From NCBI GenBank assembly GCA_033239525.1, contig BSYO01000023.1:14083304-14147303 (forward strand): a stretch of DNA of 64,000 bases, given 5' to 3'. Origin of the DNA: Nepenthes gracilis (lineage: Eukaryota; Streptophyta; Magnoliopsida; Caryophyllales; Nepenthaceae). Below the pieces are notes generated by a model. The model worked only from the letters and a program-made list of their open reading frames with translations. It searched no databases and was not told where the DNA came from. How positions within the stretch are numbered: position 1 is the first letter of the stretch; each line of letters begins with the position of its first letter. The position numbers and the translations under genes were made by a program. This document shows positions 50,840 to 62,019 of this stretch, piece after piece.

Positions 50840-50984
50840 ACTTCAGAGGAGAAAATACAAGCATGGAGAAAGATGAAGAGAAGTCACGCAATGCCTTTGC
50901 CATGTCTAGCAGGAAATGTAAAATCTTATTAGATTTAATGTATAAATTAATGATAACCGCACATCTGAAAAATTGGTTTCATTT

Positions 50985-51170
50985 CCCTCACCATATGGTT
51001 CTTAATTAAAGTCATAAAATTGTGTACAAAGTGTGTATATATGCAATGTTTTATAGAAAAAATAAAAGAAATTACTTAAAAATTACGTTTGATATAACAA
51101 AAACCTAAAACCACCTTTATGATTATTTTAAATAATTAATCGTATTTTACATAGATATGATAGTAGTTCT
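50985..51170 (+). repeat. ~190-bp direct repeat, left copy (partner 52283-52480)
   Basis: CTCACCATATGGTTCTTAAT through GATAGTAGTTCT recurs at 52283-52480. Both derive from the flank seen once in copy A at about 32036-32220. Confidence 0.8.
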
Positions 51171-51588
51171 TGGCGGGGTCACTTCCGTTCGAAAGTCTTG
51201 GTAGCCAGAGGACTTGGTTGGACGAAGACCTTGTGCGCTATTAAGGTCCACGAGCTTATGTGTTGAGTATCCGCGGACTCTGTACAGATTAAACACAAAG
51301 AATTTCGATCAACGTTTGAAGTTTTGAGCAGACAGAAATGACCGGTTAACTTGTTGACCGACAAATCATGTGTTCCAATTAACATGATATTGATTGGCTA
51401 AAGGCACGTGGATTTGCTCAGTATTATCCAAGGATCTCAGAAAAACGACCGACCGATCAATGCCCCATTGACCGGCCAAGAGAAGAAGACGATTAACGAG
51501 GCGTTGACCGGCCAAGAGAAGAAAACAGTCAATGAGGCATTGACCTACTAAAAACAGAAATGCTGAATAGCTGTTTTCTCCAAAAGGA
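51171..51588 (+). mobile_element. Partial Copia-1-type LTR at the same target site
   Basis: TGGCGGGGTCACTTCCGTTC follows GTTCT (51166-51170) just as the Copia-1 LTR follows CTTCT in copy A. The match to the first ~400 bp of the Copia-1 LTR runs to about 51588 (TTTTCTCCAAAAGGA), then stops. Confidence 0.8.
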
Positions 51589-51589
51589 A

Positions 51590-52282
51590 TGAGAGTCAAC
51601 GTAGCCAACCGCGGCTCGCGCCACTCCTTGCCACTGCTCAGCCAATCCTCGCACGAAAGGTAAACCAAGCGTGGTTAGCATTGCATGGCGGTATCCTCGT
51701 CACCACTAGGCGACAACTGACACCGCTAGCTTTTCAGCGGCCGGCAAATCCCTATTTGCCACCTATCAAAGGATTCTCGCGCCCAAAGCTCCTCACCTTG
51801 AAATCTATAAATTTTCTCTTCTTTTATAAGAGAAAGGATCCCCGATTCGATCTTAGACATTGAGACACACGCTCCTGGAGCTCCTGATCTCAAATTTGCT
51901 CCTAGAATCGAACTCTAAAAGCCTCTCTCGAGAGCACCTATAATGAGACACTCATCACAGTGCAACCACAGAGTCTAGCCTCCCATTAACCGCTTATTGA
52001 GTATAGCACTCTTGCATCATTATACTCCCACCGCGAACATCGCATTCTTCTGCGCACCTCTACGCGTGCGTTTTTTTCCGTTCATTGCGGAAAGTCACTA
52101 ATTTAAGCATCAGAATGTTTTTGGTGGGAGACATTTCGCCGACATCTTATCTCTTATTTATAATTTATGTTGTGCAGGTTCCAAGTTACTAGTAATGAAA
52201 ATTGGACCTACTCGAGATTCGACCCAGATGAGAAATCCAAGAGACTTCCTAATCCGTATAATAACCAAAAATTCGGGACGCA
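51590..52282 (-). mobile_element. LTR-like sequence, inverted relative of the one at 61316
   Basis: Read on the minus strand from 52282 it begins TGCGTCCCGAATTTTTGG, followed by ACGGATTAGGAAG. This matches the start of 61316 (TGCATCCCGAGTTTTC, then ACGGATTAGGAAA). The block is GC-richer than its surroundings. It lies between the partial Copia LTR and the resumed duplication. No target duplication was found (AGGAA left, ATAAT right). Confidence 0.5.
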
Positions 52283-54804
52283 ATAATTTTCCTTACCGTG
52301 TGGTTCTTAATTAAAGTTATAAAATTGTGTATAAAGTGTGTATATGTGTAATTTTTCATTGAAAAAAACGGAAGAAATTATTTAAGAATTATGTTTGATG
52401 TAATAAAAACCTAAAACACATTTATGATTATCTAGAATAATTGATCATAATTTACATAGATATGATGGTAGTTCTATCATTACTGGGTCCTAAGAATGAC
52501 AATATTTAATTATTTAATTGCTATTTTTTTAATCAAAGTTTAACTATGTTAAGAAAATTATTTTTTTTATAAAATTTAGCAAAATTATACTAATTTAATA
52601 GTATCAATAAATTATTAAATACGGGTTAGGCTATGCAAGAAAATTCTTATAAAAAATCAAACAATATTCCATCAAATGAAGAATAAATTATATGTTTTTG
52701 ATGTAAGAGTTTTTCATACGTGGGTTTGCATTGATTTTGTATTTTGGTTTTATAAAAATATATTATAGTTTATAATTATAGTACAGTTGACCCAATATTT
52801 AAATATGATAATCTATAATAACCGGATAATGGTGCACCATAGTTGAATTGGATTAAGTCATATATACGAGGTAATAAGACATATATATGTAGTTTAAAAA
52901 CTTAATATAATTATTATTTTTGTTAGATCTGATTAAAATTTTAGTTTTAATAAAAATATTAGAAAAAAATTCGATCTTAGTCATCATTCTTCTTATATAA
53001 TATTTAAAAATACTTTTAAAATGTTTTCTTTCGTACTTATAATATAAAAATTTATACTTCTAAAAATGGAAAAAAAATTCATGGCCAGCTTTAATTTTAT
53101 CACGTGGTCGTTCAATGTAGCGTTGGCAAAAAGTGTACTCAAATGGCTCATTTGCCACCATTGAAGCACATTTAACACGTGCTAGAATGGCAGTGCAATA
53201 GCGTCCTCACATCCTCTTTGATTTTATGAGAGTTCCAAGGTAAAAAAAAAAAGTATATTTTTTTAAAAAAATAAAATAATAAAATAAGATTTTTTTTTTT
53301 TTTTTGGTTTGGATGACGATGAAAAATCACGTGGAAATTTTGTTTTTTAATTTTATTTCAATAAAAAATAGAGAAAAGTCCTTAATGTTAGAAAGGGGGT
53401 TGCCAAGAAAAAATTAGTAAAAAATTTTAAAAAAATTAATTTTTTCAAATATAAATATTTTATTACGTATTTTTTATTAATTTTTTTTATAATTATTAAT
53501 ACAATCCAAATATTAAAAAAAATAAATTTTTAAATTTTTTTTTCTTTCAGAACTTACTAAATCCATACAAATTCCCAATATTACGTTTGTTTTTTTTCTT
53601 TACACTTCCTGTTATATGTTTTTTAAATAAAACAAACATAAAAACTACTTTCCATATTATTATTTTTCTTTTTTTCACATTTTTTTAGAATTAAACAGGT
53701 CATAAAAGTTCCATTTGTAATATATATCAACATGAAGAATTTTCTTGGTCTAAAAAGTTCGAATTTGCAGGCTGAAAGTTGGCCTCAGAACAATTTCAAT
53801 GGCAAGGCTTATCGTTTCATCCACAAAGCATGTTTGACAAGCTAGAAAATGATGTATCCCAACAAACAATCTTGATGTGAGATTTGCCCTTTGCTTCTCT
53901 ATCAATGGAAACTGTTAGCTTAAAAGGCAATCTAGTTTAGATCCGAAAACCCGACAAAAAATAAAACTAAATAACACCGTATCGTCCATATAAACACGTA
54001 CAAATAACACGCACCTGTAAATATAGATGTTTTAAGGCTTACTGATCTTATATATCATCAGGCAAAATCTATAACCTTAAGCCTAACCTAACACAATTAT
54101 ATATCAATATATATTTATAAGCTGCTAAAACTTTATCAAATCTTTCCGCATTGGATTGGAAAAACCATTAAAGAGCAAGCGGACACCATGTCACATTATG
54201 AACTTGTGACAGCAGCAAACAAGTGTAGATTCAAAGAGTCGCAGGGTACTTATATGTGGAGGACACAAACTTTAACACAATAGCTAATGAAGATAATGAG
54301 TCATGGACCAACAAATATTTATAAGCTGTCATACAACACTCCACCTTGGCAAAATCTTTATTAGGAGATTTATTGTTTCTTTCCTTATTTTTGAACATAA
54401 TGGCAGATCATGGCCATATTATCAAACGTTTGTGGGAAGAATCAGTTTCCTTACTAGTAAAATAGAAATAAACAACAGCTTCTGTAGTTAAACTTCAGCT
54501 CAGAGGGCTGTGCTACTGACAAAGGACATGGACTGAGATAAATTCAGCACAACAGCATCAATTTATTGCAATTCAAACTTCAGGATGTTTAGTTCAACAA
54601 GTAGCTGAAGTAAAAATAAATAAATCAATCAATCAAAAATCAAAAGGATAGTAGAATAAGAATGGCTCCTAGGAAATCCCCTCATGCTCTCTAAATTCAA
54701 CTCAGGTTTTGAATATTGAAATTACTGACAGTAGAAAGGCCAGCAAGGTCACATTTCAAGAAGAATAGAAATTTGTTTCCTAGGTAAATAAACATGATGA
54801 TATA

Positions 54805-57800
54805 CTAGAATGTAAGATCTTTAGGATCCTCAATAATTCTGGCTAGTGTTTGCAAGAAGGCAGCAAGATCGGCACCATATATTACCCGATGATCTGCAGT
54901 AACATTTACCTGAAAATATGCCGTTGTTCTTGCGATGAGAACTCGCTATGGCAACAGGGCAACATATTTGAATGGCGGAAACTTTTGAATTTGTTTGGAT
55001 CTAGAAAATTTTGAACAAAGTAAAAAGAAAATTGAAGGAAAAAATCATTTTGTATTTGGATTGTATGGAAAATCATACGGTAAAAATTTAATAAAAATGT
55101 GTATTAGAATATTCATAATTGACAAAAGTTATCTTCCTTTTATTTTCTTTCTTTTTCATTCTATCCCATCGATTTTCTTTCCTTTAAACTTTTCTAGATC
55201 CAAACAAATACCAAATATAGAAGAATAAAGGTAGATATCATAATGCTGACCTGCATCTGGTTCTTCATGCCAATCCGGCCATCTTTACTTGCAACAACGG
55301 CAGGTTGAGATGCTCCAACAGCCATGATTGCTCCCTGAAGAGGGGAAACAGTATGCAAAAAGAAATTCAATCAACTCTCTCCATGATTTAAGTTCTTGCA
55401 AAATTAGGTTTAATCACTTACAGTTCCAGGTGGAAGAATGGCATCAAACCGGTCGACACCAAACATTCCAAGGTTTGATAGAGTGAAAGTACCTGTAGAA
55501 ACCAACCAGAAGGCAATGAAGAATAGCTTAGGGACATAAAATAAGCCGATTCTGAAATAGAAAACATAGATTTGACAAAAAGAAGACAAACACTTACAAG
55601 GGATTAAGACTCATTTTTACTTGTTTTTATAATTTCTTTGGTGATTAAGCAGTAAACTAATTTCTTTTTTGGCGTGTCAAGTTGCTTTAACATATTGATC
55701 TAATAAGCCAACCATGAGATAAAAACCAACAAGGATTTGGAAAGTACATGTTTTGAACTTTTATAAGGAAATTTGTGAGATTGGGAGTTCTTTTTTCTTA
55801 GTTATTATAAGAAACTAAAGCCAAAGATCAGCAACACATTTTTATTGAAATGGCAAAGACAGTTGAACCCATTTCCAGCACTAGCAACCACCCTCTCCAT
55901 AATATTTAGTTAGTACGAGTTCGCAATACTGGTTTCATGGTTTGAGCATTAATGCCAAGTTATAAGTTCACATCCTGCTAAGTTAGCCATCTACTCTGCT
56001 TTAGTGGGAAAGCAGCAAAGTCATGGAGCTTGCACTTGTGATTTCATATAAACATGCAGCAAGGGTTTCTTGATTTGCCATGAAATACGTATCAGACTAT
56101 TTACTAAGAAAGGAATATAAAAATGGAGAAAAATCTTCAAAAATTGAACTTAAAGAAAGTACATAATCAGCATTCATAGTCTCATCATCTCATTCCCTCA
56201 CATTTATATTTTTGTCAATTTCTCATCTATTTATATTCATCCACTTTCCAATGATTCTTCTGATTGGTCAACATTCCTCTCCCCCCCCCACCCCTGTCAT
56301 CCCCTAAATCTATAAAATTATTTTCAGGGCCTGAGCTACATTACCCTGTTTACACTAGCCAGCAATAAACGGTGCTTCTTATGAGGAAGAGACATAGCAT
56401 GTGGCATGCACAGGCAAGCTTCAGATCATTCATCTTATTTACAATGTACCAAAAATAGCAAAAAAATCATGAAATTGAGAAATTTAGATTATATTGCAGA
56501 GAGTATTTCCTATCAATGTCTAGCATTCTTCTTGAAATAGCAGTCTGACTGCAGTAGGGTCCAGAATCTTCCTGTTCTCCTTTTCTCTCTTGTCCTTGAA
56601 ACTGATACCTTCTTTCTGTTAATCTCTTTCTCCTCATTCTCCTATAATATCTCTCCAAATGTGAACTCAAAATTTAAGCAATAACTCTTATATCAAAGGG
56701 GAATTATCGGACAATTAATTGTACCCTGCTCTTGAGAAATCAAGGGTAGCCCATTGATTAGGGCCATCCACTTTATAGGTTAATGACCTAAGTGTTCAAT
56801 TCTCACCACCTCCACCTCCCCATCGAGCCTATTAAAAAATAATAATGTGTACACTGCCCTTCAGACAGACAGAGGCATCTCTAATTACACTGTTCTGTGA
56901 AATAGATTCAGGACTAAAGCAACCACTTTTCCAATTTTATTGGACAGAGATCAAACATGCAGCCATGTTTATGACCAAAGGATGACACATAACCAACTAA
57001 TCAAGCGCCTGTAAAATATTGCCAAAATGAAGTTGCAATAACAATAGCAGCCTGGGGAATTTATGCTTCGAGATAGTATTAAATATCCATGTGTCAATGC
57101 AGTAGTGCAAATCATCCCAGACCCAGTCATTAAGATGGTGGTGATACTAAATAACTAATTTTCTCGCAAGCACAGTTGATTACAGCATTGCCCATGTTTG
57201 GTTTAAGCATCAAAGCCCGGAATTGACATTTCAAAGAAGATAGATTTTATATTCACTACGTGGAATCATCAAGGTTCCGCTCACAAACAAGCTACAAGCA
57301 AAACTACTCAAGAACCATAAGCAATCCCTCATGTCACAAGCATGGATTTTCCAAGACACAGAGTCTATGTAGAAGCAACTTAAGACCTTAACTCACAGAA
57401 GGATATACACCTTCACTACTAGGAAGTATATCCTGATTGGTCTACAACCCCACGAAGATAAAAGGTTTTACAAAAATGCCTTTTTTAGGTACACTTTCCA
57501 TTTGTGGTATTCCTCCTTTTGCTTGAAGGGCAATGTATCTTTTATATAAGGATGATCAAATTTAAGACTGAATATTATGGCAGGGATGAAGAACAATACC
57601 GACAGAGAAAATGTGCATGTTCTTGATAATATGACTGATTGTCAGCTACACAACGTGGCATCTTCCAAAAGGAAATGAGAACCGGTGAATATGATTAATT
57701 ACCCGTGTTGTATTCATGAAATTGTAATTGTTTGGCCCGTGCCTTATCAACCAAATCCTTCCACTTTCTCGAAAGTGTATAAATATCAACCTAGCAACAA

Positions 57801-59102
57801 AACCCACAAGAAGATCAATTTCAGATATTCAAAAGTAAATCAAACCGAATGCTGTGCACAGGGTATATATAAAACAAACCTTGTCAGCATCATGAAGCAC
57901 CGGTGTTAGCAGCCCACCATCTGTAGCAACTGCAACAGCAATGTTGACACAGCTGTTGTATGTGAAACTTTTACCGTCTCTACAGCAAGAATTCACCACT
58001 GGGTGCTTAACTAAAGCCAAAGCTGTTGCCTTTGCCAACAATGCTGTCATCGTCACCCCCTTCGACTTGATCTAAGCATCGAAATAACCAAATCCAATCA
58101 ACAACACGATGAATTAAACTGAATTCGGATGAAGCACATTTATATAATGGAAGTGTGGATAAAGATGAGTACTGTTTGCATAAACAGATGGATGATGGCC
58201 TTTTTGATGCGTATTGTGATTCCTTAAGTCAATGAAAATCTCACCTTCTTATACAATGCATCAAGGGCATCAGTGGAGAATGTATAGCCAATCCTAAATG
58301 TCGGAACGCTGAGACTTTCCACCATATTCCTACACACCGCATTCTGCATCGCTGTAAACGGAGCCGTACTTCCCAAATCCACCGAAGGTGCCACCGAGGT
58401 TCTACCCTCAGCTTCCGGAGTCGCCACGGCAGCCATAGCTGCCGCTGCCTCAACATCCTTAGCCACGATTCTCCCCTGAGGCCCAGTACCAACCACAGTC
58501 CGCAAATCCACGCTCAACTCCTTCCCCAATTTCTTCGCGTAGGGCGACGCCACCACCCTCTTCCCTCCCTCCGACGCTGGACGCATAGACAGGACCGCCC
58601 TATCGGCCGCCCGAGTGGCCATAGGAGCTGCAGGTGGTTCAAATTTCGTGTCCAGCGAAGTTGTTGCTGCTGCGGCAGCCTTCGACTCCTCCGGTGTGGA
58701 GACGCTGGAGGAGGCGGCGGAGGCTTTAGAGATGGCTTCGGCTATCTCGGATTCGGACTCCGCAAGGAGGGCGATTGCAGAGCCGACGGGAGCGACAGAT
58801 CCCTCTTCGACAATGATCTTGGCGAGGTAACCGTCGTAGAAAGTCTCGACGTCCATGTCGGCCTTGTCAGACTCGACGACGACGACGCCGTCTCCTTTGG
58901 AGAGCTTATCGCCTTCGGATTTAATCCAGGAGACGATTTTTCCCTCCGTCATTGTGGAGCTGAGAGCCGGCATGAAGATTTCCCGGATCTTTGATTGGAT
59001 TTGGAAATTAGTTTGGGTTGTCAGATGTGCCATGGTTGGTGTTCGTCTGAAAGAGTGAGTGGAGGGAAGGAAGATAGTTTTCAGGGTAACTAGACTGGCC
59101 AT
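54805..59102 (-). CDS. EMB3003: Plastid pyruvate dehydrogenase E2 (dihydrolipoyl acetyltransferase), 6 exons
   Basis: Transfers acetyl groups from E1 via lipoyl-lysine to CoA, supplying acetyl-CoA for plastid fatty-acid synthesis. Exons (minus): 59102-58245, 58071-57880, 57790-57703, 55492-55422, 55334-55251, 54909-54805; all GT-AG, phases consistent, 465 residues. Ser/Thr-rich start resembles a chloroplast transit peptide. Lipoyl domain about residues 38-120 with lipoyl Lys80 in VVVESDKADMDVETF. Ala-rich linker, then E3-binding domain about 183-219 (VVASPYAKKL, GTGPQGRIVAKDVE). The catalytic domain carries PFTAMQNAV, MVESLSVPTFRIGY, VTMTALLAKATALAL, HPVVNSCCRDGK and the active-site TADHRVIYGADL (His438). 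Length suits the plant family (about 460-480). Closer in linker text to Arabidopsis EMB3003 (At1g34430) than LTA2. Residue 374 is Phe (QLQFHEY) where Pro is usual and is kept in the partial copy. Confidence 0.9.
55493..57702. other. Intron 3 of the E2 gene
   Basis: 2.2-kb intron matching 41149-43339 in copy A. It contains a poly-C/CA patch near 56281. No gene seen. Confidence 0.75.
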
Positions 59103-59994
59103 TTTGGGCGGAGGGAGAGAGAGATAGAGAGAGCAGGAATGTCCCGTTCAGAGAGGTAGAGAGAAAGTGTTACGTGTTTAATGGCAGTGAGCAGTGATTA
59201 GAGGAAATTGGGGAAGGGGAGCTCAGGCAGAGGGAACGTGAGAGGGGAGGCAGAGAGAAGGAGAAGGGTCGAGAGAGACAGAACGAGAGAGAGAGAGAGA
59301 GAGAGAGAAGAGTCGAGAGATGGCGGAGAAGAACGGAGGCAAGAGGTAAAATATCTTTCTGCCTTCATTCTTCCAACTATACAGTATATTTATAGTAAAA
59401 AGCCAACCAGATCAGTTAGAGTCCAACCAATCAAAAGGGAATTAGAAAAACAGAATACCTAAACAGTAGATTAAAAAAATTAAAAAATTAAAATGTGTAA
59501 CAGAAAATAAATACTGCACCAAAAACAGAAAACAGTTTTAATAAATCCCGTAACAGAAAGGAAGGGTGCACCCAAGTTTTAAGGCGTTTGATATTTTTCT
59601 AAGTAATTATTTTCTTTTTTTTTTTTTGTTATACAATGATCGAATAAATATTTTTCCAATTTTAAGAGAAATGTGTAAAAAAATATGGTTGGAGAAAATT
59701 ATTTTTATGTTTTTGAATGCTTAAAAAGTTATAAAGAAAATAAATTATATAAAAAATTTTAAATAAAATACACTATTTTTATGAAATTTTTTATAATTAT
59801 TTTTTATCTCCTTAAAAAAAAATTCATATAAAGGAACCACGGAAAATAGTCCGAGCTTATCCAATTAAAGTTCAAAAAATATGATGTAGAGAAAACAAAA
59901 TAAATAATAGAATAAATTCACAACAAAATTTAAATAAATACAAAAGGTGAGATAACAAAAATAAATATAAGATTTCCTATCAAAAATATATTAT
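59103..59994. promoter_or_regulatory. Upstream region of the E2 gene with GA microsatellite
   Basis: Contains a GA-rich stretch, with uninterrupted GAGA units at about 59285-59308, just upstream of the E2 start; on the gene's strand this is a CT-rich leader, common in plant 5' UTRs. No confident TATA box. From 59450 the region becomes AT-rich. Confidence 0.5.
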
Positions 59995-61179
59995 TGATGC
60001 GTCCCTGGATCCGAACTTCGAACAGATTCGGATAATCCTCTTATCGTGGCTCCGGCTCCGTTCCCTGAGTCGAATCCTGCACACCACTAAACAAAACAGG
60101 AGGTCAGCGTGTTCGGCGGAAAATTATCCCACCGAAAACACTCCGACGCTCAAGTCAGTAAAACAATCTTCGTAAGAAAGAAACTGAAATAGAGAGAGAG
60201 AGTTTGAGTGTTTGGCCCAGATGTAAGAGAGACGTGAGGTCTTCTTGGATCTGGGAGGTGGGAAGGTAGTAAACGGCCGTGAGGGCTCGCTTGTTGCCTT
60301 AGGGTTTTTTGGGAGAACGAAGGTGACAGAGAATGCAAACTTCTGTGAGCACTTGATCGTCCCAGAAAGCATACGCAATTGGGTGCCTTCAAGAAAGTGT
60401 ATGTGGTTGAAAGTATGGAAGAGAGCATTAATGAAAGTATGCCCTGAATGGTGGGTCAAGGGTTTCTTTTGTAACTGAGAGGTCGATCCTTCTTCTTTGG
60501 AAAGAGTGATTGCCTTCCTGATTTGTTGGCTGGCTTGCTTTTTTGAGCTAATGCCAGTTGCCATGCTGATCGAGATTGTTTCCTTGTGAGGCGGCCAACA
60601 ACTTTTCAAATTGGTTTCTTTCCTCCTCAGCATATTACCGTTGGAAAGCCTTGGCTGGCAAGGAATTGAAAAGATCCGGCGCTTCCTTCTTTGAAGGGCG
60701 CCAATATTGCCAGTGTCCTTTTTGGTGCCTGCTGAGATCGTGAAATATCCTTGGAGAATCGTTGTTGGCCTTTTAATGATTGGTGGGTCTAAACGGGTCA
60801 GACCCGTTACTGTTGAAAGGCTTCTTGGGGCCCAATATGCAAAACACGGACGGTCAACGCTCGAGTTGACCGTCTGCATACGTGTTGGCCGCCTTTATGA
60901 AGGATATCCGTCGTCAGTCGCCAGATGGGCCATGGGCCTTAGTGAGCCAGGCCCATTACTGTAGAAGAGCCTCTTTAGGCCCAATGCGCGTAAGGCAGAC
61001 GGTCAACGTTTGAGTTGACCGTCTGTTTGGGAGTTGGCTGCCCGACGGTCAACACCAGCGTTGACCGTCCTAGGCTTTTCAGCTCTTGGGCTCGTTTTTC
61101 AATTGGACCGTTAGAGTATTGACCGTCATCTTGGGCCTTTGACTTTTGTGGGGCCAGCCCATTTTTGGTATACCCATCA
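59995..61179. mobile_element. Solo LTR, 1185 bp, with 5-bp target duplication
   Basis: Starts TGATGCGTCCC and ends ACCCATCA, giving TGATG/CATCA terminal inverted repeats. It is flanked by ATTAT at 59990-59994 and ATTAT at 61180-61184, a perfect 5-bp duplication. No internal retroelement frames. This is the expected product of recombination between two LTRs. GC-richer than its flanks. Confidence 0.85.
60849..61069. promoter_or_regulatory. Three inverted W-box pairs (GGTCAAC...GTTGACC) in the solo LTR
   Basis: Near-perfect palindromes at about 60849-60873, 60998-61023 and 61044-61069, each built as ACGGTCAAC, a 6-8 bp spacer, GTTGACCGT. TTGACC is the W-box core bound by WRKY factors (established for the motif; binding here is inferred). 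Confidence 0.55.
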
Positions 61180-61315
61180 ATTATAATCATTTTTTTTAAA
61201 AATTAAATAATATAATGTTTATTCCGATATTATTCCTAACATTTTTATTTTAGATATGCTAATTGGATTTTGGTATATTATATCTCAACCAAAACAAGTC
61301 CATGTAGCATATTGT

Positions 61316-62013
61316 TGCATCCCGAGTTTTCTATTTTGGTACGGATTAGGAAACCTTCCAATATTTCGCTGTGAGTCGAACTAGAATGGGTTCGATCTCC
61401 GTCGCTATTAACCTGAAATATGCACACTACAAATTACAAATAAGAGGTCAGAGGTCGACGGAAGATTATCTCTTGTCGACACTCCGACGCTCAAGTCAGA
61501 TATCTTCCGTAATAAATAAAGGAGTGCACGCTTAGAGGTAAGCGTGGTGGGAGTGCAAAGATGCCGTGATGAGTAGAGTGTGAGTGGGATGTATTTGGAG
61601 AGTCAAGCTTTATAGATGTGCATTGCTGGGGGTGTCTCACTAGGTGGAGAATTAAGCTTCGGGGTGTACTCGGCTGAGGAGCAATCATTAGGCGAAGGAC
61701 TGAGTTTCGGGGTGCGCCCTGTTGAGGGACAGCTGCTATGTGGAGGATTGAACTCCGAGTGTGTGACCAGCTGAGGGGCAGTTCAATAGGCAGAGGGTTG
61801 AGCTCCGAAAGTATGCTCGACTAAAGGGCGACTTATTAGGCGGAGGACTGAGCTCGGGATGTACCCGGTTGAGGAGCAGTTCACTAGGCAGAGGGTTGAG
61901 CTCCAAAGGTGTGTCAAATTAAGGGGCAACTCATTAGGCGGAGAATTGATCTCCGAGGGTGCGCTCGGCTAAGAGACGGCTCACTAGGCAATAAACTGAG
62001 CTCCGATGGTACG
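61316..62013 (+). mobile_element. LTR-like sequence containing a minisatellite
   Basis: Begins TGCATCCCGAGTTTTC with a motif series (ACGGATTAGGAAA; GAGGTCAGAGGTCGACGG; CACTCCGACGCTCAAGTCAG) parallel to that at the start of the solo LTR at 59995 (CGTCCCTGGATCCG; GAGGTCAGCGTGTTCGGCGG; CACTCCGACGCTCAAGTCAG). The two are therefore related families. The right end and target duplication are not defined. Confidence 0.5.
61641..62012. repeat. 48-50 bp minisatellite, about 8 units
   Basis: The word TAGGCGGAGGATTGAGCTCC and variants recur at 61641, 61689, 61737, 61787, 61837, 61885, 61935 and 61985, a period of 48-50 bp. Units also carry a GTGTGCTCGGCTGAGGGGCA-like second half. Confidence 0.9.
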
Positions 62014-62019
62014 CCAGGG

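Larger units (their letters stand above)
50840..57766. repeat. Segmental duplication, copy B
   Basis: Matches copy A in two parts: 50840-51170 with 31879-32220, and 52283-57766 with about 32036-32220 plus 38111-43403. Copy B lacks the full Copia element but has about 1.1 kb of other DNA (51171-52282) between the two parts. Beyond 57766 copy B continues into E2 exons 2 and 1. Confidence 0.85.

Noticed and set aside
58615..59058. Plus-strand frames opposite E2 exon 1
   Set aside because: Antisense shadows of the Ala-rich linker and lipoyl domain.
60124..60879. 251-residue minus-strand frame
   Set aside because: It is wholly within the solo LTR, has no recognisable domain and a composition typical of non-coding LTR sequence.
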